A stretch of DNA of 27,316 bases from Candidatus Helarchaeota archaeon. Lineage in GTDB: Archaea; Asgardarchaeota; Lokiarchaeia; Helarchaeales; HEL-GB-A. Below the pieces are notes generated by a model. It did not search any database, had not been told where the DNA came from, and worked only from the letters and a program-made list of their open reading frames with translations. Positions within the stretch are counted from its first letter, which is position 1. Each line of letters starts with the position of its first letter. The position numbers were made by a program, and so were the translations under genes. Positions 7,519-16,058 of the stretch are shown here, piece after piece. The DNA lies in assembly GCA_013375405.1 (NCBI GenBank), contig JABXJU010000032.1:1-27316 (forward strand), written 5' to 3'.

Positions 7519-8837
7519 TTATATATTTCACGAGCATAAAAAATATTATCTTTTGTTTTTGTTATTTTGACGTTTACCCGATTTTTTATTTTCGCCGTTG
7601 AATTCATGATTTGAATTACTCTATTTTTTGCACTTCCTAGCATTTCTTGTTTATTTTCATGCTTTGATGGTAAACGACCAAGACTGACAATCTCAACTTC
7701 AATTTTTTCACCTTTGCGAAAGGGTTTCGGGTAACTTTTCGCGGGATGTATACCAAAATCAGTCTTTGATAGGAACAATGGGTGAGTTTCAAATTTTTCC
7801 TCCCATTCTCGTAATTTTTCTTGAAATCTTTTCATATTAACCATTTTTACATGAGATATTTTGCGACCAAACTTATATTTCAAATAATTCTGAATTCCCA
7901 AAATGGGAAAATCGCTTTCTATCTTCAAATTGTTTGTAAAAGAAATTATTTCTTCGATATCTTCATCATTTATTCCCGGGATCCAGAGAGGAGAAATTAA
8001 AAGGTCAATGGAGGAACTTACTATTTGTTTCGCTATTTGTTTGATATGATCGATATCATAACTAGATGTGCCGGCAAGATATTGAGCCTTTTTTGGATTT
8101 AAGGAGTTGATTGATAAATTGATTCGAGTTAGCCCTATTTGTTCTAATTTTTTAATATATTTATAATTTAAAGGTAATCCATTTGTTTGTATAGAAATTA
8201 CATTAATCCTTGAATCTTTTTTAAATTCTGCTATTAACTCGGGTAAATGCGGGTATAAGGTCGGTTCTGATTGCCCGTCAATATGAATTTCAATATCTGA
8301 AATTCCTTTATAAGCAATCAACTTCCTAGTTTCTTCAACTAGATATGGAACAGTTATAAGATAATCTGTTAATCGAGTTTTTGAGAGTTTTCCCTCATCT
8401 ACGCTACAAAAAGGGCAATTTAATAAGCACCCGGTTAATGGACGAACTTGGATTAGGTTTGTACCACGATCAATAATTCCAAAATAGATAGAACCCATTA
8501 GAGGAATTCCAGAATCTTTTGTAATGTGAATTAATTTCCGATTGGTTATTTTATTTTTCAAAGTTAGAGGTAGGTATTCAGAAAGGATTATTGAAAGTTC
8601 CTTAATTAGAACGTTTTTTACCGGTAAGTTAGTTTCATTTTCAATTTTAATGATTAGATCTTCAGCGTTTTTTATTATTTGGATATTTTTTTCTGAGATT
8701 CTTATTCTTTTTTTAATTAATTTCTTGAATGTTTTTTTAGGAATATTTCCAGTCATCATTTCAGATAAAGTCAAATGTAATTGGTCATTTATTGCCTTGA
8801 CTTTAATTTTTGTGTGATTTGAAAGGTTTATTTGCAT
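7515..8837 (-). CDS. Radical SAM enzyme with C-terminal TRAM domain
   Basis: Predicted Fe-S/SAM radical enzyme of unknown substrate. The canonical CX3CX2C cluster is Cys137, Cys141, Cys144 in VRPLTGCLLNCPFCSVDEGK. It is followed by the TIM-barrel strand motifs IEIHIDGQSEPTLYPHL (SAM-binding GXP-type) and ISIQTNG. Residues about 1-125 form an archaeal-type N-terminal extension. Residues about 372-437 (PFRKGEKIEVEIVSLGR and following) look like a TRAM domain, the RNA-binding module of MiaB and TrmA-type enzymes, so an RNA modification role is plausible. It resembles the uncharacterised archaeal group COG2100 from memory. It is second in a leftward pair behind another radical SAM gene, 59 bases apart. 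GAGAGC precedes the ATG. Confidence 0.82.
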   Translation of the reverse strand: MQINLSNHTKIKVKAINDQLHLTLSEMMTGNIPKKTFKKLIKKRIRISEKNIQIIKNAEDLIIKIENETNLPVKNVLIKELSIILSEYLPLTLKNKITNRKLIHITKDSGIPLMGSIYFGIIDRGTNLIQVRPLTGCLLNCPFCSVDEGKLSKTRLTDYLITVPYLVEETRKLIAYKGISDIEIHIDGQSEPTLYPHLPELIAEFKKDSRINVISIQTNGLPLNYKYIKKLEQIGLTRINLSINSLNPKKAQYLAGTSSYDIDHIKQIAKQIVSSSIDLLISPLWIPGINDEDIEEIISFTNNLKIESDFPILGIQNYLKYKFGRKISHVKMVNMKRFQEKLREWEEKFETHPLFLSKTDFGIHPAKSYPKPFRKGEKIEVEIVSLGRLPSKHENKQEMLGSAKNRVIQIMNSTAKIKNRVNVKITKTKDNIFYAREIYN

Positions 8838-8896
8838 AAGCTCTCATTTAAAATATTTAATTTAAAAATAAATTATTTTCTATGTATTAAATGGAA

Positions 8897-10078
8897 TTAA
8901 GAAGGTGTAAATGTCATTTGGATACGATTTTTACCATCTAATGGCAATTCTTCAATGGTTCCAGAAGTAAAATTTTTTTGTTTCAGAAATTCTTCAATTT
9001 TTTTCAAGGTATCCATTGAAATCTCAAGTCGTGTTTTCTCACGATTTATAATAAGAGTTGAGTTACTAATCCCAAATTTTTGAATTATTTGCCTTCTTAA
9101 ATTTTCAAGATCTGGCAATTTTACATTTTCTTGGAATATTATGCCCTTTACCAAAAGGCCTTCATCGGAAATTGTTTCATGAGGACGAACGATATTTTTA
9201 GCTCTTCTAATAAATCGATTTTTTAATTGAATTCCATCTTTATACCCAATGGAGCAGTAATGAATATTTAATTTGAATGATCTGGCAAATTTTAAAACTT
9301 TCAATCCTAATTTTTCACTTCCTTTGACCGCAGCAATTGTATTTTCTTTTAAAGAATAGCCAAACTTTTTTAGATCATTGGAATTAGATTCTGTTATTTC
9401 AAATTCGTTTAAATTTAGAAACTTTACCCCAATTTTCTCGAGATATTGGATTAGATCTTTAATTTTTTGAAATTGATTGGGAATAACTGGAATTTCTACG
9501 CCTGTGTCAATGCCACTTTTAACACACCATTCAATTTTATTCCAATTTTTGGGTGAAGGATGTAACCGAATTTCATCTAATCCTACATTTTTCAGACGTG
9601 TTAAATGAGACTTACTTAAATTTATACTATTTGTGTATAAATGAATATGAAAATCATCACCAAACACATTTTTTAACAAATTTATATACTTTACTATTCG
9701 TTTAAAGTGGGTTATTGGTTCGCCTCCAGTAATAGCTGCTCCTTTTGCATCGATTAATTGGGCTTCATTGATTATATCTTGCTCAGAAGTAATTTGCACT
9801 TCATTTACAAAACTAAGATCTTTCCCACGTCTTTCTAATGAAATGGGGCAATACCATCTACAATACGGCGGGCGTTCACAAAGTCCCGTTATAAACAGTA
9901 CAATCTTACTCCCTGAATGACAAAATTGACAACCTGTAGGTAAATCACCCACAAAAAGAGAAGTTCCAAACTTTTCCTGAATTTTTCGCAAGAATTTTCG
10001 ACCCAAATGCACTAATTCTTTATTAATTATAAAATTTTGCCCCAGTTGATATATAAAAATCAAGCTAAATAATGACAA
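8897..10078 (-). CDS. Radical SAM protein, COG2108-like, with unusual cysteine spacing
   Basis: Radical SAM family protein related to pyruvate-formate-lyase-activating enzymes, function unknown. Cys50 and Cys53 in GCQFCHSGSKIVLFITG precede the main cluster Cys67, Cys73, Cys77 in LCERPPYCRWYCPIS. The spacing is CX5CX3C instead of the standard CX3CX2C. AAITGGEPITHF is the SAM-binding GGE motif, and HIHLYTNSINLS and LDEIRLHPSP follow the barrel order. The C-terminal third (about 290-393) is an extra domain. The longest frame starts at TTG 10078; TTG 10063 or GTG 10009 are alternatives. A TATA-like element at 10091-10103 would put the transcript start near 10070, favouring one of the later starts. 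It is the first gene of a two-gene radical SAM operon. Confidence 0.75.
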   Translation of the reverse strand: MSLFSLIFIYQLGQNFIINKELVHLGRKFLRKIQEKFGTSLFVGDLPTGCQFCHSGSKIVLFITGLCERPPYCRWYCPISLERRGKDLSFVNEVQITSEQDIINEAQLIDAKGAAITGGEPITHFKRIVKYINLLKNVFGDDFHIHLYTNSINLSKSHLTRLKNVGLDEIRLHPSPKNWNKIEWCVKSGIDTGVEIPVIPNQFQKIKDLIQYLEKIGVKFLNLNEFEITESNSNDLKKFGYSLKENTIAAVKGSEKLGLKVLKFARSFKLNIHYCSIGYKDGIQLKNRFIRRAKNIVRPHETISDEGLLVKGIIFQENVKLPDLENLRRQIIQKFGISNSTLIINREKTRLEISMDTLKKIEEFLKQKNFTSGTIEELPLDGKNRIQMTFTPS

Positions 10079-10090
10079 ATTTTTAACAAA

Positions 10091-10120
10091 TTTTTATATA
10101 TGATTGTTAGTATTTAAACA
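10091..10120. promoter_or_regulatory. Divergent promoter elements between radical SAM and gfcR-type genes
   Basis: TTTTTATATATGA (10091-10103) reads as a good TATA box on the minus strand for the radical SAM operon. TATTTAAACA (10111-10120) reads as one on the plus strand for the regulator gene, whose start at 10206 is preceded by AAGGAGAAGG (10188-10197). Confidence 0.45.
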
Positions 10121-10205
10121 TGAATATGTTGAAATAGAGAAAGAAAATTAATCCCAGAAAGAAAGAACTGAATCGGAGCGATAAGACAAGGAGAAGGTTT
10201 AATCA

Positions 10206-10946
10206 TTGCGTAAAACACATTTGGATGAGATCTATAATCGAATCCGCGCAATTGATATGCTCAAAATCCTAAAAAAACGATATACTTACGATCATTTAGC
10301 AAAATTGACAAATTTACCCATAACTGTCTTAAATCGGTATGTAAAAGGGCATGTTCTCCCGAGTGCGGAACGTGCAAACGAGTTACTAAAGATTTTCAAG
10401 AAAAAATTCGATGTGAAAAAAGAAATCAATGATAGAATAAAATTTGATAAAAATGGCTACTTTAATAATACCGACTTAGTGTGCGACATACTGCTTTTAA
10501 GGCTTATTGCAAATATGCTTGCCATTAAATATCAAGACCAGAAGATTACAAAGATATTGACGGTTGCCACGGATGGAATTCCTTTATCTACCTATGTAGC
10601 AGGGGAATTAGGGGTAAATTTAGCTCTCGCAAAGAAGAATCGAGAGGCAGGAGTATCTAAATTCTATGAAGAGGATTATTCACATAGAACATCTGGAGTG
10701 ATTCAAACTTTGTACATTCCGAAAAGTGAATTGACATCGAAAGATCATGTATTAATTGTTGATGACATCATTCGTTCAGGAGTTACTCAGGGAGCTCTTG
10801 TGAAATTGGTAAAAAAATCAGGCGCAAACCTAGTTGGTATTTTTTCAATAGTTTCAATTGGGAAAAACTGGCAAAAAGAAATCAAAGCAGTAACAGAGAG
10901 TATCCCAGATATTCTTGTAAATGTAAAAGAACCAGAATTGGGATAA
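10206..10946 (+). CDS. gfcR: HTH-phosphoribosyltransferase regulator, GfcR type
   Basis: Archaeal transcription regulator in which a phosphoribosyltransferase fold serves as ligand sensor. Residues about 1-70 form a helix-turn-helix domain (LAKLTNLPITVLNRYVKGH is the recognition part). Residues about 85-246 form a type I PRTase domain with the PRPP loop HVLIVDDIIRSGVTQGAL (181-198; Asp186, Asp187) and the flap/hood region TVATDGIPLSTYVAGELG. In haloarchaea the founding member GfcR controls sugar catabolic genes; here the target is unknown. The TTG start at 10206 is the only one that fits the Shine-Dalgarno sequence AAGGAG, at twelve bases. It precedes an mtnA-type gene by 90 bases, which may be co-regulated. 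Domain assignment is strong, regulatory target open. Confidence 0.83.
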   Translation: MRKTHLDEIYNRIRAIDMLKILKKRYTYDHLAKLTNLPITVLNRYVKGHVLPSAERANELLKIFKKKFDVKKEINDRIKFDKNGYFNNTDLVCDILLLRLIANMLAIKYQDQKITKILTVATDGIPLSTYVAGELGVNLALAKKNREAGVSKFYEEDYSHRTSGVIQTLYIPKSELTSKDHVLIVDDIIRSGVTQGALVKLVKKSGANLVGIFSIVSIGKNWQKEIKAVTESIPDILVNVKEPELG

Positions 10947-11036
10947 AGAGACGATAGTTTTTTAAGATTTATTTATTGTAGATTATTACTATTTCCTTAA
11001 CATCTTTTGAGATAAAAGAATAGGTTTTTAGAAAAA

Positions 11037-12065
11037 ATGAAGACAATTTCTTTTTCAGACGGAATCGTGAAAATTCTTGACCAGACAGTTCTCCCACATA
11101 AAGTACAGTATATTGATTGCGAAACATATGAAGAAGTGGCGCGATGCATAGAAGTTATGAACATTCGCGGGGCACCAGCTATCGGGGTGGCAGCTGGTTT
11201 TGGTTTGGCCGTAGCTGCATATCATTCGAAGAAAGGAAATATTGAGGATTTCAGAAGCGAAATGAATGAAGCAGCAAATAGGTTGCGAAAAACCCGACCT
11301 ACTGCGGTTAATTTATTTTGGGCAATTAATCGTGTTCTGAACACTTTAAAGCAATCTGGAACTGTTCAAACTCTAAAAGATCGGGTTGTAAATGAAGCGC
11401 TCACTATCGCACGTGAAGATTTTGAAATAAATCGAGCTATGGGCGAACATGGTGCAACACTCATTAAAAACAATTATAACATTCTAACGCATTGTAATGC
11501 GGGAGAATTGGCCACTTCAGGTGAATATGGAACCGCATTGGCAGTTATTAAGGTTGCTGCGGAACAGGGGAAAAAAATTCATGTTTATGCAGATGAAACT
11601 CGTCCGCGGCTACAAGGAGCTCGCTTAACAGCTTTTGAACTTCAACAAAATAATATTCCTGTTACCGTAATTACGGACAACATGGCAGGTTCGCTATTAT
11701 ATCATGGAAAAATTGATTGTGCCGTTGTTGGCGCTGATCGAATTTTGAAAACTGGACATATCACAAATAAAATAGGCACATATTCCGTAGCAATTCTGGC
11801 AAAGCAACATAATATTCCCTTCTATGTGGCTGCACCAAAATCTACATTTGACTTGAAGACAAATCATGAAGATGTAGTAATTGAAGAACGAAATAAACTA
11901 GAAGTTACACACATTGGTTCATATCAAATAACGCCCACTGGAGTCTCTGTGATAAATCCTGCCTTTGATATAACCCCACCAGAATTGGTGACTGCGATTA
12001 TAACAGAAAAGGGAATTATTTATCCACCCTATAAGGAAAATATCGAACGATTATTTAACGAGTAA
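11037..12065 (+). CDS. mtnA: Methylthioribose-1-phosphate isomerase family (MtnA / eIF2B-like)
   Basis: Predicted aldose-ketose isomerase converting 5-methylthioribose-1-phosphate to the ribulose form in methionine salvage. The 342 residues have the complete family pattern: NIRGAPAIGVAAGFG (42-56), THCNAGELAT with catalytic Cys153, VYADETRPRLQGARLTAFEL (183-202), VVGADRI with catalytic Asp234, and NKIGTYSVAILA. The archaeal relatives also include ribose-1,5-bisphosphate isomerase of the AMP pathway and eIF2B-like subunits; the ADETRPRLQGARLTA block favours MtnA. No other methionine-salvage gene lies nearby. The gene is second in the rightward cluster gfcR-mtnA-endA-hisS and is followed by endA after a single base, so they are very probably cotranscribed. 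Confidence 0.87.
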   Translation: MKTISFSDGIVKILDQTVLPHKVQYIDCETYEEVARCIEVMNIRGAPAIGVAAGFGLAVAAYHSKKGNIEDFRSEMNEAANRLRKTRPTAVNLFWAINRVLNTLKQSGTVQTLKDRVVNEALTIAREDFEINRAMGEHGATLIKNNYNILTHCNAGELATSGEYGTALAVIKVAAEQGKKIHVYADETRPRLQGARLTAFELQQNNIPVTVITDNMAGSLLYHGKIDCAVVGADRILKTGHITNKIGTYSVAILAKQHNIPFYVAAPKSTFDLKTNHEDVVIEERNKLEVTHIGSYQITPTGVSVINPAFDITPPELVTAIITEKGIIYPPYKENIERLFNE

Positions 12066-12066
12066 A

Positions 12067-12651
12067 TTGGTGATCCTTGTTTTGAACGAAAAAAATGATT
12101 TAAATGAATTAGAAAGTGAAGAAAAAGAGGAAGTAGTTGTTGCTGAGCTAGATGGTAATGATGTCATTATTAAAAAAGATCAAGCTAATTTGATATATGA
12201 AAGGGGTTATTATGGTCAAATTCAGGAAGATGGGAGTCTAAAACTTGATCCTGTTGAAGCATTATTGTTAAGTGAACGAAAACGAATTCAAATTACTGAT
12301 AAAATGGGAAAAGAATATGATTTTTCACAAATAGTTGAAAAATATGTTAAAGATATCCCCGAATTATGGGTAAAATATCTCTCTTATAAGGATCTTCGTT
12401 CTAGAGGCTATATCGTTAAAGCAGGCTATGGGACAGAAATCGATTATCGAGTATATGAACGGGGAGCGCAACTTGGGACGGACGCAGCTAAATATTTAGT
12501 TCATACTGTTGTAGAAGGAACACCTTTGAAGTTAATTTCGCTTGATAAAATAACAAAAGTTGCGAAAAGCAACCGAAAAAAATTGGTTTTAGCTGTAGTG
12601 GATAGAATAGGCGAAGTCACATTTTATAAAGCCCAAGAAGTTGATCTCTAG
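12067..12651 (+). CDS. endA: tRNA-splicing endonuclease EndA-like, catalytic His replaced
   Basis: Member of the family that cuts introns at the bulge-helix-bulge of pre-tRNA and pre-rRNA. The 194 residues follow homotetrameric-size EndA: an N-terminal domain to about 95, then the nuclease domain with YLSYKDLRSRGYIVKAGYG, YRVYERG and SNRKKLVLAVVD. Aligned by motif to Methanocaldococcus EndA (Tyr115, His125, Lys156), Tyr130 and Lys171 are present, with the same 10 + 31 residue spacing, but the histidine position is Ala140 (TDAAKYLV in place of the EHSxYLV type). A histidine six residues on (His146) is at a different position. The protein may therefore be a structural subunit needing a catalytic partner. 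The start is TTG 12067 or GTG 12070, one to four bases after mtnA. Confidence 0.85.
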   Translation: MVILVLNEKNDLNELESEEKEEVVVAELDGNDVIIKKDQANLIYERGYYGQIQEDGSLKLDPVEALLLSERKRIQITDKMGKEYDFSQIVEKYVKDIPELWVKYLSYKDLRSRGYIVKAGYGTEIDYRVYERGAQLGTDAAKYLVHTVVEGTPLKLISLDKITKVAKSNRKKLVLAVVDRIGEVTFYKAQEVDL

Positions 12652-12682
12652 TCTAAATGTTCATTCATTGGAGTTGAAAATA

Positions 12683-13993
12683 ATGGAGTTTCAGACCGTT
12701 AAAGGCATGAGGGATATACTCCCGAACGAATATCAGATATTTAAACAAGTAATAAAAATTGTTCGGGAATTATTTGATGCCTATAATTATCAAGAAGTGG
12801 CCATGCCTATTCTAGAGCCATTTGAACTGTTAGCCGCGAAATCAGGAGAAGAAATTAAGGAGACAATGTATGTATTCGAAGATAAGGCAGCTAGAAAGCT
12901 TGCACTCCGTCCTGAAATGACGGCGTCCATCGCCAGACTATATATTACTCATTTTATGAAGGCAGCGAAAAAACCACTCCGTCTTTCTTATATCGGCCCA
13001 TGTTATCGTTACGACAATCCTCAATATGGGCGATACCGTGAATTTCGACAAGCTGGATTTGAATTAATTGGGTCAGACCATCCTGAGGCAGATGCTGAAA
13101 TCTTAAATATTTGTGATAATTTAATGATAAACCTTGGAATTAATGATTTTCATTTTAAAGTGGGGCATGTGGGTATCTTACGGGAAATTCTTGAACAAGA
13201 GGGATTAGGGGAAGAAATTCAGAATAAAGTTTTTAGTCTCATTGATAGAGGTAAAATTGATGATGCATATCAACTTTTTCAGACACACCAATTATCTGAT
13301 AATTGTGTAGAGAGCATTAAAAAGTTGATGCAGTTAAAGGGAAAGAATATTCACGATTTAATTGACCAAGCAATCAGTCTTTTAGGACCTTATTCTAAAG
13401 CATTAGAAGCAGTTCAAAATTTGAAGGAAATTTTAACCCTATATTTGAGCTGTGGAGATATTAATCATATATTTCTTGATCTAGGATTTGCAAGAGGATT
13501 GGAATATTATACTGGATTGATATTTGAGATATTTATACCAGGAATTTCAATTGCAGTGGGTGGGGGCGGCAGGTATGATAAATTAATTGAAAACTTTCAT
13601 GGTCAATCTACTCCTGCAACTGGATGCGCACCTGGAATTGATAGAATTGTTTTAGCCATGAAGGAAAAGAAGCTTGGCAAAATTAGTGAAAAGTTCTATG
13701 TTAAAACTATTATTATTACTTGTATCGATGAAATTCTTTTACCAGAAGCCCTTAAAATTGCACAAATGCTACGGAAAAATAAGTTTTTTACCGAATTCGA
13801 TGTCGGACGTAAGAAACTAAAAAAGCTCTTATCTTATGCTGCCGATAAGGAAGTACGTTATGTAATTATTATTGGACCAGATGAATTTCTTAAAAATGAA
13901 GTAACTGTACGGGATTTAAAAGCTGAAGAACAAAAGCTAATAAACATTGATAAACTACTCCCATATTTTAAAGAAAAAATAATAAATACATAA
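12683..13993 (+). CDS. hisS: Histidyl-tRNA synthetase
   Basis: Class II synthetase charging tRNA-His. The 436 residues from ATG 12683 begin MEFQTVKGMRDILPNEY, the family's usual start; an open frame reaching back to 12641 overlaps endA and adds 14 unrelated residues. GGAG at 12670-12673 lies nine bases before this ATG. Motifs seen are LRPEMTASIARLY, motif 2 (YRYDNPQYGRYREFRQAGFE, about 108-127), the HisRS-specific RGLEYYTG (271-278) and GGGGRYD, and motif 3 (GCAPGIDRIVLAM, about 314-326). A C-terminal anticodon-binding domain covers about 335-436. Everything needed for activity is present. It is the last gene of the rightward cluster and faces the acyl-CoA dehydrogenase gene with only 11 bases between. 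Confidence 0.96.
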   Translation: MEFQTVKGMRDILPNEYQIFKQVIKIVRELFDAYNYQEVAMPILEPFELLAAKSGEEIKETMYVFEDKAARKLALRPEMTASIARLYITHFMKAAKKPLRLSYIGPCYRYDNPQYGRYREFRQAGFELIGSDHPEADAEILNICDNLMINLGINDFHFKVGHVGILREILEQEGLGEEIQNKVFSLIDRGKIDDAYQLFQTHQLSDNCVESIKKLMQLKGKNIHDLIDQAISLLGPYSKALEAVQNLKEILTLYLSCGDINHIFLDLGFARGLEYYTGLIFEIFIPGISIAVGGGGRYDKLIENFHGQSTPATGCAPGIDRIVLAMKEKKLGKISEKFYVKTIIITCIDEILLPEALKIAQMLRKNKFFTEFDVGRKKLKKLLSYAADKEVRYVIIIGPDEFLKNEVTVRDLKAEEQKLINIDKLLPYFKEKIINT

Positions 13994-14004
13994 AGGGAAA
14001 AAAA

Positions 14005-15292
14005 TTATAATTTTAGGGCCTTATATAATTCCCTTTGACATAAAAATTTTAGGATTTCGACTGTACCAGCAGATATCTGGGATATTTTTGAATCTCTTAA
14101 TAATTGCTCAAGCGGGAATTCTTTTGTATATCCAATTCCCCCTAATATTTGCATTGCTTCAAGGACAATATCCATTTGATTATTTGCACAAGTGAATTTC
14201 GCCGCAGCGACTTCCTTAGTGGCGTTAAGACCATCATCGAGCATGCGTGCAGCCCTCAACATCATTAATCTACCGGCTTCGAGTTTCGCATACATTTCGG
14301 AAATTTTGAAACTGATTCCCTCAAATTCTCGCAAGCGTTTCTGAAATTGAACTCTTAAATTTGCATATTTCATGGCAATCTCAAAGGCGGTTCTAGCGAT
14401 GCCTATGTATTGGCTACAGGTAAAACATCTTTCGCCATCAAGCCCAGAGAACATAATTTTTAGACCCTTATTTTCCATTTCGGGGTAGCCCACAAGGTTT
14501 TCTACTGGGACTTCACAATTCTTGAAACGCAAATAGGAATTGACGGATCCCCGTCTTCCGGCAAGATCGAAATCCTTAACGCGTTCAAAACCGGGAGTAT
14601 CGGTTGGAAAAATAAATGCACTGATTCCTTGATGTTTTTTAGGCGCATTTGGATTGGTTAAGGCGTATAATAAAATATAATCAGCTCGGCTACCATTCGT
14701 AATATAGCGTTTTTCTCCATTTATAACATAAACATCTCCTTTCTTAATAGCCGTCGATTTCATGCCGCCCACTGCATCGCTCCCTGCACTAGGTTCTGTT
14801 ATTCCTATAGCACCAAGTGCATCTCCAGACATTATCGGTTTCAAATATTTTTCTTTTTGCTTTTCCGTTCCGAAATGGATAATTGGTGCCGCAAACAAAT
14901 TAGCACTCGCCCCATAAGTCACCACTACTGCTGAATTTACTGCAGCAAGTTCTTCGCCGAATATCGTCCGGTAAACTTTGCTTTTAGAAAGATTCTTCTT
15001 TCTAAATATAGCCTTTACCTTGACCACCGATAGATTTGGGGAATGAAAAAGTCAAGTAACCAGCCTTACCAAGCCTACTATAAGCCTCAAGGCAGAGCTC
15101 GAAACTGGCCTCGTTTTCGATCTGGGGGACGAGGGGGGCGATTTCTTTTTGGATGAATTCTCGTAATTGAAAGCGAAACTCGTTTTCTTCATCAGTATAG
15201 AGATAAAGACTGCCTGGAAACATGGATTCGCCTATCACGTGATTTAAATCCTGGTAAGTTATGAAATCAGGATTAGAATCTTTTGGAGTCAT
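14005..15292 (-). pseudogene. Acyl-CoA dehydrogenase, broken by a frameshift at a hairpin
   Basis: FAD-dependent acyl-CoA dehydrogenase in two frames. The first part (15292-15002) encodes the N-terminal helical domain up to FPKSIGGQGKGYI and ends in TAG. The second (to 14005) resumes the same fold at VYRTIFGEELAAVNSAVV and is complete: AIGITEPSAGSDAVGG (FAD/substrate strand), GEKRYITNG, RVQFQKRLREFEGISFKI and LGGIGYTKEFPLEQLLRDSK. The two frames differ by one base. About nine extra residues (FRKKNLSKSK) lie at the junction and coincide with a perfect inverted repeat. The catalytic base is not at the medium-chain position (ISAGT instead of YEGT); GLDGERC resembles the isovaleryl-CoA-type site. 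GAGGT at about 15301-15305 precedes the ATG. Either a pseudogene, a sequencing error or a recoded gene. Confidence 0.82.
14983..15006. repeat. Perfect inverted repeat (9-bp arms, 6-base loop) at the frameshift
   Basis: TTTAGAAAG (14983-14991) and CTTTCTAAA (14998-15006) are exact reverse complements separated by ATTCTT. The next bases outward do not pair. The TAG that ends the first dehydrogenase frame lies inside one arm. Confidence 0.85.
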
Positions 15293-15395
15293 AATACTTA
15301 TACCTCAAATAGATTATGAGAACTTACTAATTTTTTGTTATATATATTCTCCCTTATCCAATTTTTACGTAATAAAAAAATTCCTAATTAAAAAT

Positions 15396-16058
15396 TTAAT
15401 AAAAGGCTCTCCAAGTAAGTCTCTTCGCAATGGTTTGCCCTAAATTAGATAACCCTACGAGAAACTTACTCACAGCCAATTGCCAAACTTTGTTAAAATT
15501 AGGAGTCATTATTTCAGTATGACCTACAAGTCTAAATCTCCAATAATCTAAAAATTTTTTAATAATCTTTTGATCCACAATAACCCCTTCATAAAGTAAA
15601 TGTTCATCAGCTAATCTGCTTCGATATTCTATTAAATCCTCCTTACAATCTTTTTTACTGTGTGTCCTCGTCCCATATACCTCGATTCTTTTTCTTGGTG
15701 GCTCTGCAACAACTACTAGATAACCGTGCCCTCTGGAAATTAAATTGTATTGTGGGAGGGTAATGTAAATTTTATTCCGAGTTTGTATATAAATACCACG
15801 TCTTTTCTTACAGTACAATTGAATTAATTTCAATTCAACCACCTTGTATTGACCTCTAAACTCGTAAATAAAATCACCTGCTAAGGGACGCGTTTTATTA
15901 CCGTCTATTATTATAGGATCAGGGCAATCCTCTGGGCGACAATCCCAGACTTTGACTTCCTTCCGCCTAAAAAATATATTCATTATTAGATGACGTAATT
16001 CCTTTTCATTCGATAGGTATTTCCCTATCAGATTGCATTCAAATTCTTTTTCCATCAT
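15396..16058 (-). CDS. Unrecognised nuclease-like protein, short paralogue lacking the zinc ribbon
   Basis: I do not recognise this family. The 220 residues are a paralogue of the protein encoded next upstream (16163-16927). Shared blocks are EKELR, WDCRPEDCPDP (Cys40, Cys45), LAGDFIY (Asp62), VVELK (Glu75, Lys77), GYLVVVAEP, VIVD and FNKVW. Asp-13 residues-Glu-x-Lys resembles the PD-(D/E)XK nuclease signature; the WDC-x4-CPDP pair could bind metal. The N terminus begins where the paralogue's zinc ribbon ends, and the DNA just upstream still resembles zinc-ribbon coding sequence with stops and a one-base shift. The C terminus is basic (AKRLTWRAFY). It may be a functional short form starting at one of two adjacent ATGs, or a gene in early decay. 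Role unknown. Confidence 0.65.
   Translation of the reverse strand: MMEKEFECNLIGKYLSNEKELRHLIMNIFFRRKEVKVWDCRPEDCPDPIIIDGNKTRPLAGDFIYEFRGQYKVVELKLIQLYCKKRRGIYIQTRNKIYITLPQYNLISRGHGYLVVVAEPPRKRIEVYGTRTHSKKDCKEDLIEYRSRLADEHLLYEGVIVDQKIIKKFLDYWRFRLVGHTEIMTPNFNKVWQLAVSKFLVGLSNLGQTIAKRLTWRAFY

Noticed and set aside
12641..12682. Longer hisS start overlapping endA
   Set aside because: The 14 extra residues do not match the HisRS N terminus; ATG 12683 has a Shine-Dalgarno sequence and gives the usual start.
14995..15010. Programmed +1 frameshift (ATT TAG context) in the acyl-CoA dehydrogenase
   Set aside because: The context loosely resembles the bacterial RF2 site (a +1 slip before a stop), but re-pairing at AUU to UUU is poor, there is no upstream Shine-Dalgarno stimulator and the extra residues are better explained by a small insertion.
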